Below the pieces are notes generated by a model that was not told where the DNA came from, ran no database searches, and saw only the letters and a program-made list of their open reading frames with translations. From Caldifarciminota bacterium (GTDB taxonomy: Bacteria > Hydrothermota > Tepidihabitantia > SM23-42): a stretch of 51,664 bases of DNA. The translations under genes were made by a program, and so were the position numbers. Positions 1 through 7,681 of the stretch are shown in pieces. The stretch lies in assembly GCA_016936155.1 (NCBI GenBank), contig JAFGPO010000154.1, positions 1-51,664 of the forward strand. Reading direction: 5' to 3'. The stretch's first letter is position 1. Each line of letters opens with the position of its first letter.

Positions 1-58
1 TGGGGCTAAGTCGTAACAAGGTAGCCGTACGGGAACGTGCGGCTGGATCACCTCCTTT
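1..58 (+). rRNA. rrs: 16S ribosomal RNA, 3' end (partial)
   Basis: The first bases match the universal 3' end of 16S rRNA. They include the helix 44/45 region (gtcgtaacaaggtagccgta), the GGAA-type tetraloop of helix 45, and the terminal ggatcacctcctt that carries the anti-Shine-Dalgarno CCTCC. The 5' part lies outside the window. The exact mature 3' end is placed by analogy at about base 57-58. No tRNA or 23S gene follows: the next gene is rpsP, so this rRNA gene looks unlinked from 23S. Confidence 0.97.
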
Positions 59-267
59 CAAAGAACACTCCGGCTCGATACCCTGGATTTCTTTTCACTT
101 TAATCCCCCTTTCCTCTCCCTTTAATAAAGGGAGATTGAGGGGGATTTAATTTAGCTCCTGGTTTTCAGCATGTACTGATGCCGCAGACATCATAGCGTC
201 TATCAAGGCAGCGATTAGCGTTTGCCTTTATAGTCTCAAACATCCACACTCCTTACCCATCCCTCCT

Positions 268-311
268 TTTGTAGTGGTTTGATTCATCAAACCGAGCACG
301 ATAAATCGTGC
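268..311 (+). repeat. Twin-hairpin dispersed element, copy 1
   Basis: TTTGTAGT is followed by hairpin ggtttga-ttca-tcaaacc (276-293) and then hairpin gcacg-ataaat-cgtgc (296-311). A second copy at 13912-13966 keeps the lead word TTTGTAGT and the loops TTCATCA and ATAAA, but has different, compensated stems. Confidence 0.65.
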
Positions 312-408
312 ATATACAATCAAACTTCCCTTGTCCGTTGAGGAAGAAGGTCAGGGTAAGGGTGCTCTCCCGCCTCCACACCCATCACCCATCTTCCATC
401 TTGTACTA

Positions 409-436
409 TTGACATACCGAAGATTGTAAATATAAT
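409..436 (+). promoter_or_regulatory. Promoter of the rpsP operon (predicted leaderless)
   Basis: Perfect TTGACA (409-414), 16-bp spacer, perfect TATAAT (431-436). Only 8 nt separate the -10 box from the rpsP ATG and no Shine-Dalgarno is present, so transcription should begin at or within about 2 nt of the start codon. Confidence 0.85.
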
Positions 437-444
437 GATAAGCT

Positions 445-681
445 ATGGTTAAGATAAGATTATCCCGAGTCGGACGGAAAAAGATCCCTGTTTATAGAAT
501 TGTTGTCATGGATTCGAGAAAGGCAAGAGGTGGTAACTATATTGAGAATGTGGGCCATTACGATCCCAGAAGCAAAGAACTAATACTCAAACGGGATCGC
601 ATTGAGTATTGGATTTCGAAAGGCGCTCAACCTACCAATACCGTGGCTAAGTTAATCGCCAAACAAGGAGGTACACAATGA
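445..681 (+). CDS. rpsP: 30S ribosomal protein S16
   Basis: This 78-aa protein is a 30S subunit component that binds 16S rRNA during early assembly. The N-terminal [20 protein letters not shown] block is diagnostic of S16, and the length is normal for a short bacterial form. The ATG follows a perfect promoter with no Shine-Dalgarno, suggesting leaderless translation. It is the first gene of the operon rpsP-khpA-trmD-rplS-rnhB-yraN and overlaps khpA by 4 nt (ATGA). Confidence 0.98.
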   Translation: MVKIRLSRVGRKKIPVYRIVVMDSRKARGGNYIENVGHYDPRSKELILKRDRIEYWISKGAQPTNTVAKLIAKQGGTQ

Positions 682-908
682 AAGAGCTCATTCAATACAT
701 CGTAAAAGCGCTGGTTGATAATCCAGATAAAGTGGATGTCAAAGAAATTGCTGGTGAAAAAAGCATAATCTACGAACTTCGAGTTGGCGAAGGCGATCTA
801 GGAAAGGTAATCGGCAAAGAAGGCAGAACAGCAAAAGCGATCAGAACGATCATTACCGCTGCGGCGATGAAACAGGGAAAACGCACGGTACTTGAGATAA
901 TTGAATAA
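678..908 (+). CDS. khpA: KH domain RNA-binding protein KhpA
   Basis: This 76-aa protein is a single KH domain of the KhpA/YlqC family, an RNA chaperone-type protein usually encoded between rpsP and rimM/trmD. The GxxG loop is seen in [15 protein letters not shown] (about residues 42-56). The start overlaps the rpsP stop (ATGA) and has a strong Shine-Dalgarno (aaggaggt). In other bacteria rimM normally follows; here an 82-bp gap without a coding frame separates it from trmD. Confidence 0.95.
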   Translation: MKELIQYIVKALVDNPDKVDVKEIAGEKSIIYELRVGEGDLGKVIGKEGRTAKAIRTIITAAAMKQGKRTVLEIIE

Positions 909-990
909 TGACACCTGACATCTCTTGCCTTTTTCTCCGCAGTTAGCATTTGTGTCATCTGTGTAGTCTTTATTCTGTGAAATCATCATT

Positions 991-1731
991 ATGAAGTTCG
1001 ACATCATCTCAATCTTCCCCGATTTTTTTCAAAGCCCGCTTGCGTGCGGCATCGTGCGTATCGCTCAAGAAAAGGGTATCATTGAAGTACACGTGATCGA
1101 TCCCCGGTCTTGCGCGCCTGACAGCAAAGTTGATGATTACCAGTTCGGCGGCGGAGCCGGCATGGTCATGAAACCTGAGCCGCTCCTGCGATCGATACGA
1201 AAGACAGTAGGAAAAAACAGCCGCCTTATCGCTCTGACGCCACGAGGTATTCCATTTAATCAAAATATGGCAAAGGCATTGAGCAGCGAGGATCACATCG
1301 TGATCGTCTGCGGACGGTATAAGGGGATCGATGAACGGGTGATTACCTTGTGCAAACCCGAAGAAATATCGATCGGCGATTATGTTCTCTCCGGCGGTGA
1401 AGCCGCGGCTTTCGTCCTCATCGAAGCGATAACCCGTTTGCTCCCTGGTGCCCTTGGCAATCGCGACTCGGCCGAATCCGATTCATTCACCACCCCCCTG
1501 CTGGAAGCACCACGGTATACCCGCCCGAACTCATATCGCCGGCACACTGTACCGGCTGTATTGAGAAACGGAAACCACGCTCACATTGCACGCTACCGGA
1601 GGAAAATGGCAATCGAACAAACGCTCGAGAGAAGGCCAGACCTTCTTCCTTACGAGACATTCACCATGCAAGATCTAAATATTCTATTGGAGGTAATGAA
1701 TGGCAAAAATTCCAGACATAAAACCCGGTGA
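991..1731 (+). CDS. trmD: tRNA (guanine-N1)-methyltransferase TrmD
   Basis: This SPOUT-fold methyltransferase makes m1G37 in tRNAs from S-adenosylmethionine, which prevents +1 frameshifting. The 246-aa product has the family motifs [10 protein letters not shown] and [11 protein letters not shown] (the trefoil-knot SAM site) and an N-terminal [13 protein letters not shown]. No clear Shine-Dalgarno precedes the ATG. The 3' end overlaps rplS by 32 nt, so the rplS ribosome-binding site lies inside trmD. The usual upstream partner rimM is absent from this operon. Confidence 0.97.
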   Translation: MKFDIISIFPDFFQSPLACGIVRIAQEKGIIEVHVIDPRSCAPDSKVDDYQFGGGAGMVMKPEPLLRSIRKTVGKNSRLIALTPRGIPFNQNMAKALSSEDHIVIVCGRYKGIDERVITLCKPEEISIGDYVLSGGEAAAFVLIEAITRLLPGALGNRDSAESDSFTTPLLEAPRYTRPNSYRRHTVPAVLRNGNHAHIARYRRKMAIEQTLERRPDLLPYETFTMQDLNILLEVMNGKNSRHKTR

Positions 1732-2203
1732 TCTGGTTAAGGTATATTCAAAGATCATTGAAGGGGACAAGGAACGCATCGCGCCTTTCCAGGGTGTGAT
1801 CATCCAGATTAGGGGGAGCGATATCCACAAGACGTTCACGGTCCGCAAGATCTCTGCAGGGGTCGGGATCGAAAGAATATTCCCTGTCCACTCGCCAATG
1901 ATCACCAAGATCGAGATAAAGAAAAAAGGCAAGGTCCGCAGAGCCAAACTGTCGTATCTGCGGCAGCGGCGCGGCAGGAAAATGAAGATCAAAGAATCCG
2001 CAGCGCAATCTGCCGGAACGAAAAATGACGAGACGGTGGAACCGGTCCGCGTCCAACCGGAAGAAAAGACGAAAGCGGTCCAAGAACCGAAACCGGCAGC
2101 TGACCGCGCGCATGGATCCACCGGCGAAAAAAATGCGGAAGAAAAAGCCAAGGAACCGTCTCGTGAAGGCACTGCTGGACAAGAAACTGTGGAAAAAAAA
2201 TAG
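1700..2203 (+). CDS. rplS: 50S ribosomal protein L19 with long charged C-terminal tail
   Basis: L19 sits at the 30S-50S interface. The core (about residues 1-115) is typical: an N-terminal [15 protein letters not shown] block and a [20 protein letters not shown] end. It is followed by about 50 extra residues rich in Lys, Glu, Ala and Thr, low complexity and probably disordered, giving 167 aa instead of the usual ~115. The ATG at 1700 has a good Shine-Dalgarno (ggaggt) within the end of trmD. The tail-coding DNA also overlaps the start of rnhB. Confidence 0.95.
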   Translation: MAKIPDIKPGDLVKVYSKIIEGDKERIAPFQGVIIQIRGSDIHKTFTVRKISAGVGIERIFPVHSPMITKIEIKKKGKVRRAKLSYLRQRRGRKMKIKESAAQSAGTKNDETVEPVRVQPEEKTKAVQEPKPAADRAHGSTGEKNAEEKAKEPSREGTAGQETVEKK

Positions 2204-2747
2204 TCTTATCGCTGGTGTCGATGAAGCGGGACGCGGGCCTCTAGCCGGTCCTGTTGTCGCCGCCGCGGTGATCCTCCCCCGTCACTTCTACCATCCTGAG
2301 ATAGATGATTCAAAAAAGCTTTCTGGACGTAAACGTTCAGTCCTCTACGAACATATAACAAAGAATGCGGTCGCCTACGCGTTCGGCATCATCGATCACA
2401 CAGAGATCGATGATATCAATATCCTGAACGCGACAAAGAACGCGATGACCAGCGCGATCACCGGCCTGCATCCACCGCCTGAGATCGTTCTTATTGACGC
2501 GGTCTCGCTGAACACCATTACCTGCAAACAGATCGCCCTGATCAAGGGCGACACGCTCAGTATTTCCATTGCTGCGGCGTCCATCCTCGCCAAGGTCGCG
2601 CGCGATCGCATCATGGTCCAGTACCATGCGCAATACCCGGCATACGGGTTCGACCGTCATAAGGGATACCCGACAAAATACCACCGGGAGCAGCTTAAGA
2701 CGCACGGTCCCTGTGCGATTCACCGACGATCCTTCCGCCTCACGTGA
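2163..2747 (+). CDS. rnhB: Ribonuclease HII
   Basis: RNase HII cleaves the RNA strand of RNA/DNA hybrids and removes single misincorporated ribonucleotides. The catalytic signature [15 protein letters not shown] is near the N terminus. LIDAVS and [10 protein letters not shown] carry the further family acidic and conserved residues. The ORF track opens at 2025, but that lead is an Arg/Lys-rich out-of-frame shadow of the L19 tail. GTG at 2163 (about 10 nt after aagga) gives a normal 194-aa protein, overlapping rplS by 41 nt. The start is inferred; ATG at 2133 is an alternative. Confidence 0.93.
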   Translation: MKALLDKKLWKKNSLIAGVDEAGRGPLAGPVVAAAVILPRHFYHPEIDDSKKLSGRKRSVLYEHITKNAVAYAFGIIDHTEIDDINILNATKNAMTSAITGLHPPPEIVLIDAVSLNTITCKQIALIKGDTLSISIAAASILAKVARDRIMVQYHAQYPAYGFDRHKGYPTKYHREQLKTHGPCAIHRRSFRLT

Positions 2748-3100
2748 CAACCCGTTCGATCGGTACCTATGGTGAGGACCTGGCACGATCGTTTCTTAAT
2801 AATCACGATCATGCGATCATCGACCGCAATTTCCGCTGGCGTTTGGGCGAGATCGATTTCATCACAAGAAAGAACCGCTCCTTACATTTTATCGAAGTGA
2901 AGTACCGGCGCACCCGTGACTATGGTCTGCCCCAGGAATCCGTGATCAAGAAAAAACAGCATAAGATCAGGCGGACCGCGTTGCTCTGGCTGCAGCAACG
3001 CCGCCTTCCTGTGGACAGCGAGATGCACTTTGACGTGCTCGCGATCAGCAAAGACATTCGGGGCAGGATACGGTATGAATATATCGAGGATGCATTCTAA
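2744..3100 (+). CDS. YraN/UPF0102 family nuclease-like protein
   Basis: This 118-aa protein of the UPF0102 (YraN) family has a restriction-endonuclease-like fold; its role in vivo is poorly defined. The signatures are YGEDLARSFL, then RNFRWRLGEIDFI with the E-x-D acidic pair, and FIEVKYRR, which matches the E-x-K active-site pattern. The GTG start overlaps the rnhB stop (GTGA), indicating translational coupling. rnhB-yraN adjacency after rplS is common in bacteria. It is the last gene of this operon. Confidence 0.93.
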   Translation: MTTRSIGTYGEDLARSFLNNHDHAIIDRNFRWRLGEIDFITRKNRSLHFIEVKYRRTRDYGLPQESVIKKKQHKIRRTALLWLQQRRLPVDSEMHFDVLAISKDIRGRIRYEYIEDAF

Positions 3101-3233
3101 ATAATGAAAAGACGGGACGACCAGCTTTTCAAGGAAGTTCTCGATTCCCTTCGTTCACTCGAACGATAATTTGCAGAGTAAACACAGCCAGTATATTATT
3201 CGGGACCAGTGGTGAATTCTTAGCCGACAGGAG

Positions 3234-3419
3234 TGTCATTCTGAGGGCTTCGCAGAAGACTGAAGAATCTCTATTTGTCAACAGGGTTGTGCCGATATCA
3301 GTAAATCACACTGTTTGTAGCATTGAAATTTGGTATTCAGGTATTGTTTCGAGTTTCCCTGGATTCCCCGGTCCCCGTACATACTTCGTTCTACGGGGCA
3401 GGCAAGCCGGGGAATGACA
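3234..3419. repeat. MITE-like element with TGTCATTC terminal inverted repeats
   Basis: The 437-bp gap 3101-3537 holds no convincing gene. Inside it, tgtcattctgagggcttcgc (from 3234) and the reverse complement of gcaagccggggaatgaca (to 3419) form imperfect terminal inverted repeats with 8 perfect outer bases. The right end also folds on itself: attccccgg (3363-3371) pairs with ccggggaat (3407-3415), and ccccgta pairs with tacgggg inside it. There is no transposase, so it is non-autonomous if mobile at all. Confidence 0.5.
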
Positions 3420-3503
3420 GAAGGGCATAGCCCTTTTTAGCCCTCTTATTAAAGAGAACATATAATAGTTTCATTGGATTTCGTACATGGGTTTTGAACC
3501 ATC

Positions 3504-3531
3504 TTGACATTCCTCTGTCTCCAGATATGTT
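3504..3531 (+). promoter_or_regulatory. Promoter of the DMT transporter gene (predicted leaderless)
   Basis: TTGACA (3504-3509), 16-bp spacer, TATGTT (3526-3531). The ATG lies 6 nt after the -10 box and no Shine-Dalgarno is present. Confidence 0.65.
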
Positions 3532-3537
3532 TTCACA

Positions 3538-4416
3538 ATGACTGACCAACGGAAAGCATACCTCTACGCATTTGCGGTCGTCGCCATCTGGTCGACCGTG
3601 TCGTCGGCATTCAAATTGTCGCTGCGATACGTAAATCCTCTCCAGCTTCTGTTTATCGCGTCGCTGTACTCGACCGCTTTCCTGTTCATCCTCGTCCTCG
3701 CGCAGAGGAAATGGCGCCTGTTTGCCGCGCAAACCGCGCGCGACCTTCTACGGTCATGCATTCTTGGCCTCTTGAATCCTTTTCTGTACTACATCGTGCT
3801 GTTCAAAGCATATGATCTGCTTCGGGCGCAGGAAGCCCAGGCATTGAACCAGACATGGGCGATCGTTCTCCCGCTCCTCTCGATCGTCATCCTCAAGCAG
3901 AAGATCAGATTGTTGAGTTTCATCGCCCTTGCGCTCAGCTTTGCCGGGGTCCTGCTTATTTCAAGTCAGGGAAACATAGCAGGATGGCAATTCCACAACC
4001 TGCCCGGGATTTTTCTCGCCCTGGGGAGCGCGTGGATCTGGGCGCTGTACTGGCTCTTCAGCCTGAAGGATTCGCGTGACACGACGATCAAACTCTTTTC
4101 CAGTTTCCTGTTCGGCACGCTCTTCATTGTGCTCGCAGCGACCCTGTCAAAACAGCCGCTTCCCGGAGTTGCGGGCATTGTCGGGGGTTGTTATGTCGGG
4201 ATGTTCGAGATGGGTCTTACCTTTGTATTATGGCTTCACGCTCTTCGCCTGTCGCGGTCGACCGCCCAGATCAGCAACCTGGTGTACCTTGTTCCGTTTC
4301 TCGCGCTCATTGTGATCCGCCTCACAACCGGCGAGCAGATCCTCGTATCAACGATCATCGGGCTCGCCCTCATCATCATCGGGATCGTGCTCCAGCGTTC
4401 GATCTCACGACACTAA
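3538..4416 (+). CDS. DMT/EamA family transporter
   Basis: This 292-aa integral membrane protein has about ten hydrophobic segments arranged as two EamA repeats, as in the drug/metabolite transporter superfamily. Visible hallmarks are the N-terminal YAFAVVAIWSTVSSAFK segment, the mid-protein ALNQTWAIVLPLLS stretch ending the first repeat, and the C-terminal run of small hydrophobic residues. The substrate cannot be told from sequence. It is monocistronic, with its own promoter, and converges on the OPT remnant and lpxC. Confidence 0.92.
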   Translation: MTDQRKAYLYAFAVVAIWSTVSSAFKLSLRYVNPLQLLFIASLYSTAFLFILVLAQRKWRLFAAQTARDLLRSCILGLLNPFLYYIVLFKAYDLLRAQEAQALNQTWAIVLPLLSIVILKQKIRLLSFIALALSFAGVLLISSQGNIAGWQFHNLPGIFLALGSAWIWALYWLFSLKDSRDTTIKLFSSFLFGTLFIVLAATLSKQPLPGVAGIVGGCYVGMFEMGLTFVLWLHALRLSRSTAQISNLVYLVPFLALIVIRLTTGEQILVSTIIGLALIIIGIVLQRSISRH

Positions 4417-4434
4417 CACTATTACCCGGATGTC

Positions 4435-4632
4435 CTACACGGGGATCGTGAAAATAAAGACCGCAACACGGATGCTCGCGGATACAGTCATGCCCGCGAA
4501 CAACCCAAGGTACGTATTGGCCGCGCACATGAGGAGCGAAAGGACGATCCCCAAGAGCACCGCTCCTATGGTCAATTCACGTACGTTGTTCTTATCGGTG
4601 GCGCGATAACCGGGTAAGGAATTCAGCGACAA
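4435..4632 (-). pseudogene. Truncated oligopeptide transporter (OPT family) N-terminal remnant
   Basis: The 65-aa frame encodes what looks like the first membrane segment of an OPT-family transporter. ELTIGAVLLGIVLSLLM followed by AANTYLGLFAGMTVSASI resembles the family N terminus, in which the motif continues into a long polytopic protein of 550 aa or more. Here it degenerates after TVSASI and stops. The frame begins at a TTG inside the end of lpxC, as if it were once the next gene of that operon. The rest of the gene is missing; the convergent DMT gene lies where it should be. It is most likely a deletion remnant. Confidence 0.65.
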
Positions 4633-5371
4633 ACCGCGCGTTCAACAGGTGAAAGGTGTTATACGCATGAATGGAACCGCACACCCTTCTTTGGATGACG
4701 AACATGTCACCGAGAAGATCGAGTATCTTGTGCCGGACCGGCTCGTCCAGGAATCGCAGAGGCTCGGCTGAGTAAATCCGTGTTTTCGTGATCCCGATCC
4801 CATATGGAGGAAGGTTTTGCAGCCGGGGATCTGATTCATCAGTATAGACAAAGGTGCGCGCGGGTGCGATCTCCCGGCAATAGGTCGTACGGTCCACCAT
4901 GACCGTATACTGTTGTGTGCCGAGAAACGGGTGGGCTAATCCCATGGTTATGACCAGCATATCCTCATCCCCTGGCTCATAACGGATGAATGACTCCTGT
5001 TCATTGACCATGAGCGGCTGCTCAAGCCTTGTCCGTGGAAACGGTACGGTTTCATCATGCTGCAGTGCTTCAGCATACGGACTGCTCGAGCCGTCGAAGA
5101 TCGGCAATTCTTTTCCGTGAACGATTGCGCGCACGCCATAGCAATCCATTCCGTAGAGAGCGCTGAACAGGTGCTCCACGACCTGCAGAGTCTGGCCGTT
5201 AGTGCACACGGATACCATGTGGTCCTGGACACCGATATTCTCGGGTTTCAAATCCATGCGCAGCAGATGTTCACTCCCTGTCTTCACGCAGAGTTCAAAA
5301 GAATCGCACTCAATGATCTCACAGCGCGCAAATCCGCCATGCAAACAGGGACCATGAAGCACGTGTCTCAT
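4592..5371 (-). CDS. lpxC: UDP-3-O-acyl-N-acetylglucosamine deacetylase LpxC
   Basis: LpxC is the zinc-dependent committed step of lipid A synthesis. The 259-aa protein shows the zinc and catalytic motifs: [10 protein letters not shown] (residues 65-74), IFDGSSSPY (91-99), [17 protein letters not shown], and a C-terminal [10 protein letters not shown] carrying the catalytic His. It lies 4 nt into the end of lpxD, in one transcript. Family members are often about 270-300 aa, so this is a compact form. It is strong evidence for an outer membrane with lipid A. Confidence 0.94.
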   Translation of the reverse strand: MRHVLHGPCLHGGFARCEIIECDSFELCVKTGSEHLLRMDLKPENIGVQDHMVSVCTNGQTLQVVEHLFSALYGMDCYGVRAIVHGKELPIFDGSSSPYAEALQHDETVPFPRTRLEQPLMVNEQESFIRYEPGDEDMLVITMGLAHPFLGTQQYTVMVDRTTYCREIAPARTFVYTDESDPRLQNLPPYGIGITKTRIYSAEPLRFLDEPVRHKILDLLGDMFVIQRRVCGSIHAYNTFHLLNARFVAEFLTRLSRHR

Positions 5372-6300
5372 GGCTCTCGGTAGAGACGTCCCAGGGCGCG
5401 CAGCACTGCTCTGTGCTCCCGGGCCGGGATCCCGGAATAAACCCGGCGCGCGGGTATCGATTTGAACACGGCCGACTTCGCGTACACGACCGCGTTATTC
5501 CCGATCCTCACGTGATCGCTCACTCCTACTTGTCCGCACAGGGTCACCCTATCACCGATGCGCGCGGATCCAGCGATCCCCACCTGCCCCATGATAATGC
5601 AATTCTTCCCGATCTTCACATTGTGCCCGATGTGAACGAGATTGTCGATCTTCGTACCCTCGCCAATGATCGTACTTCCGATCGTGGCACGATCGATCGC
5701 CACATTTCCGCCGATCTCGACAAACGCATTGATGATCACACCGCCGATATGAGGTATCCGACGAAAGCGCTTCCCTTTGATATATCCAAACCCCGGTTTT
5801 CCAATGACCGTGTTGCTATGGATCGTGACATGATCGCGGATCATAGTCCCCGGGAATATGATAACGTGCGGGTGGATCATCACGTTGCGCCCGATGACGA
5901 CCCCTTCACCCACATAACTTTGTGCACTGATGACTGTCCCCTGCCCGATGCCTGTCCCCTGTTCAATGACCACGAACGGATCGATCCTGCATCGCCGGGG
6001 GCAGCGCACATCAGAAGCGATCTCGGCCTTTGGTGATATCCCCCACCTGGACCGTTGTTTATCCAGGTGCTGTAACAGAGAATACAGTGAGCGCTTAGCG
6101 TCTTTGACGATGATCCCGTTTTTGCCCTTGACCTTGAATGCGGCAATCACCGCGCCTGCTTTTGTTGTTTGATGTGCATTGAATAGAAAAGTAAGATCCT
6201 TTATCCCGGCATCATCCGGCGGTTGAATGTTGCGGATCACAAAGGTCATTCTCCCGTATGTGCTGCCTTTAACGACCTTTGCTATATCACGCAATTGCAC
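5368..6300 (-). CDS. lpxD: UDP-3-O-(acyl)glucosamine N-acyltransferase LpxD
   Basis: LpxD adds the second acyl chain in lipid A synthesis from acyl-ACP. An N-terminal uridine-binding domain (about 1-100) precedes a left-handed beta helix of hexapeptide repeats, visible as repeated [IV]-G-x-x-x-x-[IV] units. The family motifs GKPGFGYI and [10 protein letters not shown] contain the region around the conserved catalytic His (IGHNVKIG). The GTG at 6300 directly follows a consensus promoter with no Shine-Dalgarno. It is first in the lpxD-lpxC-(OPT remnant) operon. Confidence 0.94.
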   Translation of the reverse strand: MQLRDIAKVVKGSTYGRMTFVIRNIQPPDDAGIKDLTFLFNAHQTTKAGAVIAAFKVKGKNGIIVKDAKRSLYSLLQHLDKQRSRWGISPKAEIASDVRCPRRCRIDPFVVIEQGTGIGQGTVISAQSYVGEGVVIGRNVMIHPHVIIFPGTMIRDHVTIHSNTVIGKPGFGYIKGKRFRRIPHIGGVIINAFVEIGGNVAIDRATIGSTIIGEGTKIDNLVHIGHNVKIGKNCIIMGQVGIAGSARIGDRVTLCGQVGVSDHVRIGNNAVVYAKSAVFKSIPARRVYSGIPAREHRAVLRALGRLYREP

Positions 6301-6305
6301 AGCAC

Positions 6306-6334
6306 ATCGTACCCGGAAATACCGATAATGTCAA
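6306..6334 (-). promoter_or_regulatory. Promoter of lpxD-lpxC (predicted leaderless)
   Basis: On the minus strand: TTGACA (6334-6329), 17-bp spacer, TACGAT (6311-6306), then 5 nt to the GTG of lpxD. No Shine-Dalgarno. Confidence 0.75.
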
Positions 6335-6430
6335 TAATGCCTGAAACTGTACCAAACGAAATTAACGCAATTAAAAATAATAAAAATCAAAACTTCCCAC
6401 GTTCATACTTTCTTACCTTCAATGTTTTAA

Positions 6431-6523
6431 GCCTTCTCATGCCCTCTTATGCCCTCTTGCAGCCCTATCTGTGCCATCTCATGCCTTTTACGTGCCTTCA
6501 GTTGCCCCGTATTGCCTCATCGC
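6431..6523 (+). repeat. 10-11 bp phased GCC repeat array (site A)
   Basis: Nine degenerate units of the form GCCctcttAT start at 6431, 6441, 6451, 6462, 6473, 6483, 6494, 6504 and 6514. The mean period is about 10.4 bp, one turn of DNA. The array fills much of the gap between lpxD and the next gene. Related arrays occur at 12159, 14862, 20705 and 21182. Confidence 0.7.
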
Positions 6524-6531
6524 GTTTAATA

Positions 6532-6559
6532 TTGACTTCACCGTAATTCTTGGTACAAT
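6532..6559 (+). promoter_or_regulatory. Promoter of the small membrane protein / bioY operon
   Basis: TTGACT (6532-6537), 16-bp spacer, TACAAT (6554-6559). The probable GTG start at 6576 lies 16 nt downstream, with AGGA in between. This argues against the longer ORF-track start at 6471, which would place the promoter inside the gene. Confidence 0.65.
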
Positions 6560-6575
6560 TGCTCAGGAAAATGTC

Positions 6576-7010
6576 GTGGTACTGGTAGCTCTGGCATGTG
6601 CAAGTGCGCTTTTTGCCGGGTTCGTGCTCTACATGTCCTGGAAAAAACGCACAATAATGGCATTGTTACGGCAGATGCAATTATCCGGCACAACGTTCGT
6701 TCTTGGTCCGGAGATCGGGAGTTACCGGGGTGCAACCGCGCTGTATGGAAGGGTCAAGTGTGACGGAATTATCGCGTTGACCGATACGTTTCTGCTATTC
6801 GCCCCTTTCATCGGCAAGAAAAAAGAGATCCCGCTCAAGGATTTTCAACGTGTCGATGTGACTGATAAATTCCTCGGGCAGTACCGCATGGGAATGCAGG
6901 TACTGGTTCTGCGCGCGGAAACATGCGAGGTCGGTTTCTTTGTGAATGATATCAACCGCTGGCAGACCACATTGACGTGTTACATGCGAAAAATAAGGGA
7001 GGTTTCGTGA
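6576..7010 (+). CDS. Membrane-anchored hypothetical protein
   Basis: I do not recognise a named family. From the GTG at 6576 the protein is 144 aa: one N-terminal membrane helix (about residues 2-20) followed by a cytoplasmic domain. The latter part has alternating strands (DGIIALTDTFLLFAPFIGKK, then VLVLRAETCEVGFFVNDINR) that could be a PH-like (GRAM/bPH-type) fold; that is a guess from pattern only. It is coupled to bioY by a GTGA overlap. The longer frame from 6471 is rejected because it spans the phased repeat array and the promoter. Confidence 0.7.
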   Translation: MVLVALACASALFAGFVLYMSWKKRTIMALLRQMQLSGTTFVLGPEIGSYRGATALYGRVKCDGIIALTDTFLLFAPFIGKKKEIPLKDFQRVDVTDKFLGQYRMGMQVLVLRAETCEVGFFVNDINRWQTTLTCYMRKIREVS

Positions 7011-7612
7011 ACTTTGTCTCTGTGCAAAAGAGAATGTATATTATCAACGCAGCATACTTCGACTGGTTCCGGCGCGCATCGCTGGTCGTAAAATTGAGTA
7101 TGTCAATTGGCCTGGCGGCTCTCACCGGAGTGGCTGCCCAGCTGCGCATCCCGCTGCCCTTCACGCCGGTACCGATCACTGCTCAGGTATTTACTGTACT
7201 GCTTGCCGGTATCGTACTGGGTTCACGTTATGGCGGAATGAGTATGCTCTTTTACCTTCTCCTCGGGTTTGCCGGTGTCCCCTGGTTCACGAATGCGGCG
7301 GCTGGATCATTAATCGGTCCGACAACCGGTTATATAATCGGTTTTGTACCCGCTGCCATGTTCCTTGGACATATCGTAATGAAATACCGAAGCGCAAGGC
7401 GGCTCGTGCCGCTCACCGGATGTATGATCGCGGCCGTAGGGATCATTTATGTGTGCGGCGCCCTGAACTTTGCCCTTTTTCTGGGGGCGAGCTTCAAACA
7501 AACACTGATCATGGCGGTCTTCCCGTTCATTCCCTTTGATATTGCTAAGGCAGTTATCGCGGCTCTGTGCGCGCGTGCTCTGTTGCTGCACAATCCATCC
7601 CCGATCGACTGA
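7007..7612 (+). CDS. bioY: Biotin transporter BioY
   Basis: This is the substrate-binding S component of an ECF-type biotin importer, and BioY can also work alone. The core has six hydrophobic segments and the family blocks LRIPLPFTPVPITAQVFTVL and GPTTGYIIGF. The GTG at 7007 has a strong Shine-Dalgarno (agggaggt) and overlaps the upstream stop (GTGA), giving 201 aa; the track start at 6977 is inside the previous gene. No energising EcfA/EcfT genes lie in the window and no BirA operator is evident. Confidence 0.93.
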   Translation: MNFVSVQKRMYIINAAYFDWFRRASLVVKLSMSIGLAALTGVAAQLRIPLPFTPVPITAQVFTVLLAGIVLGSRYGGMSMLFYLLLGFAGVPWFTNAAAGSLIGPTTGYIIGFVPAAMFLGHIVMKYRSARRLVPLTGCMIAAVGIIYVCGALNFALFLGASFKQTLIMAVFPFIPFDIAKAVIAALCARALLLHNPSPID

Positions 7613-7681
7613 TGATGCCTGCATCCGCGCATTGCTTCCATGTCGTTGATTAAAAGAATTTTCATTGTAGGAGTAATCATC

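Larger units (their letters stand above)
59..444. other. Spacer between 16S rRNA and rpsP: hairpins and dispersed repeats, no gene
   Basis: This 386-bp gap holds no tRNA, no start of 23S and no convincing ORF. It contains a long imperfect inverted repeat at about 102-148 (aatcccccttt / gggggatt arms), which could end or process the 16S transcript. A twin-hairpin element follows at 268-311. Next is a segment (about 335-400, ctctcccgcct core) that recurs near 13840-13905. The rpsP promoter closes the gap. Confidence 0.7.

Noticed and set aside
59-444. tRNA-Ile/Ala or the start of 23S after the 16S gene
   Set aside because: I found no cloverleaf, T-arm motif (GGTTCRAAT) or 23S 5' sequence in the gap.
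2337-2786. Minus-strand frame of 149 aa
   Set aside because: It is antisense to rnhB and yraN, with no recognisable motif.
3104-3169. 21-codon frame just after yraN (starts MKRRDDQLFK)
   Set aside because: It is too short to judge, with no Shine-Dalgarno. It may be a remnant, but nothing supports expression.
3101-3537. Possible insertion sequence in the gap after yraN
   Set aside because: There is no transposase frame. Only short inverted ends and hairpins are present, so it is listed as a MITE-like repeat.
5413-6036. Open frame of 207 aa on the plus strand
   Set aside because: It lies entirely antisense to lpxD, has a His/Asp-rich composition typical of the shadow of a hexapeptide-repeat gene, and lacks a ribosome-binding site.
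6471-6575. N-terminal extension of the small membrane protein before bioY
   Set aside because: The extension would be encoded by the phased GCC array and the promoter. The hydrophobic N terminus from the GTG at 6576 is complete without it.
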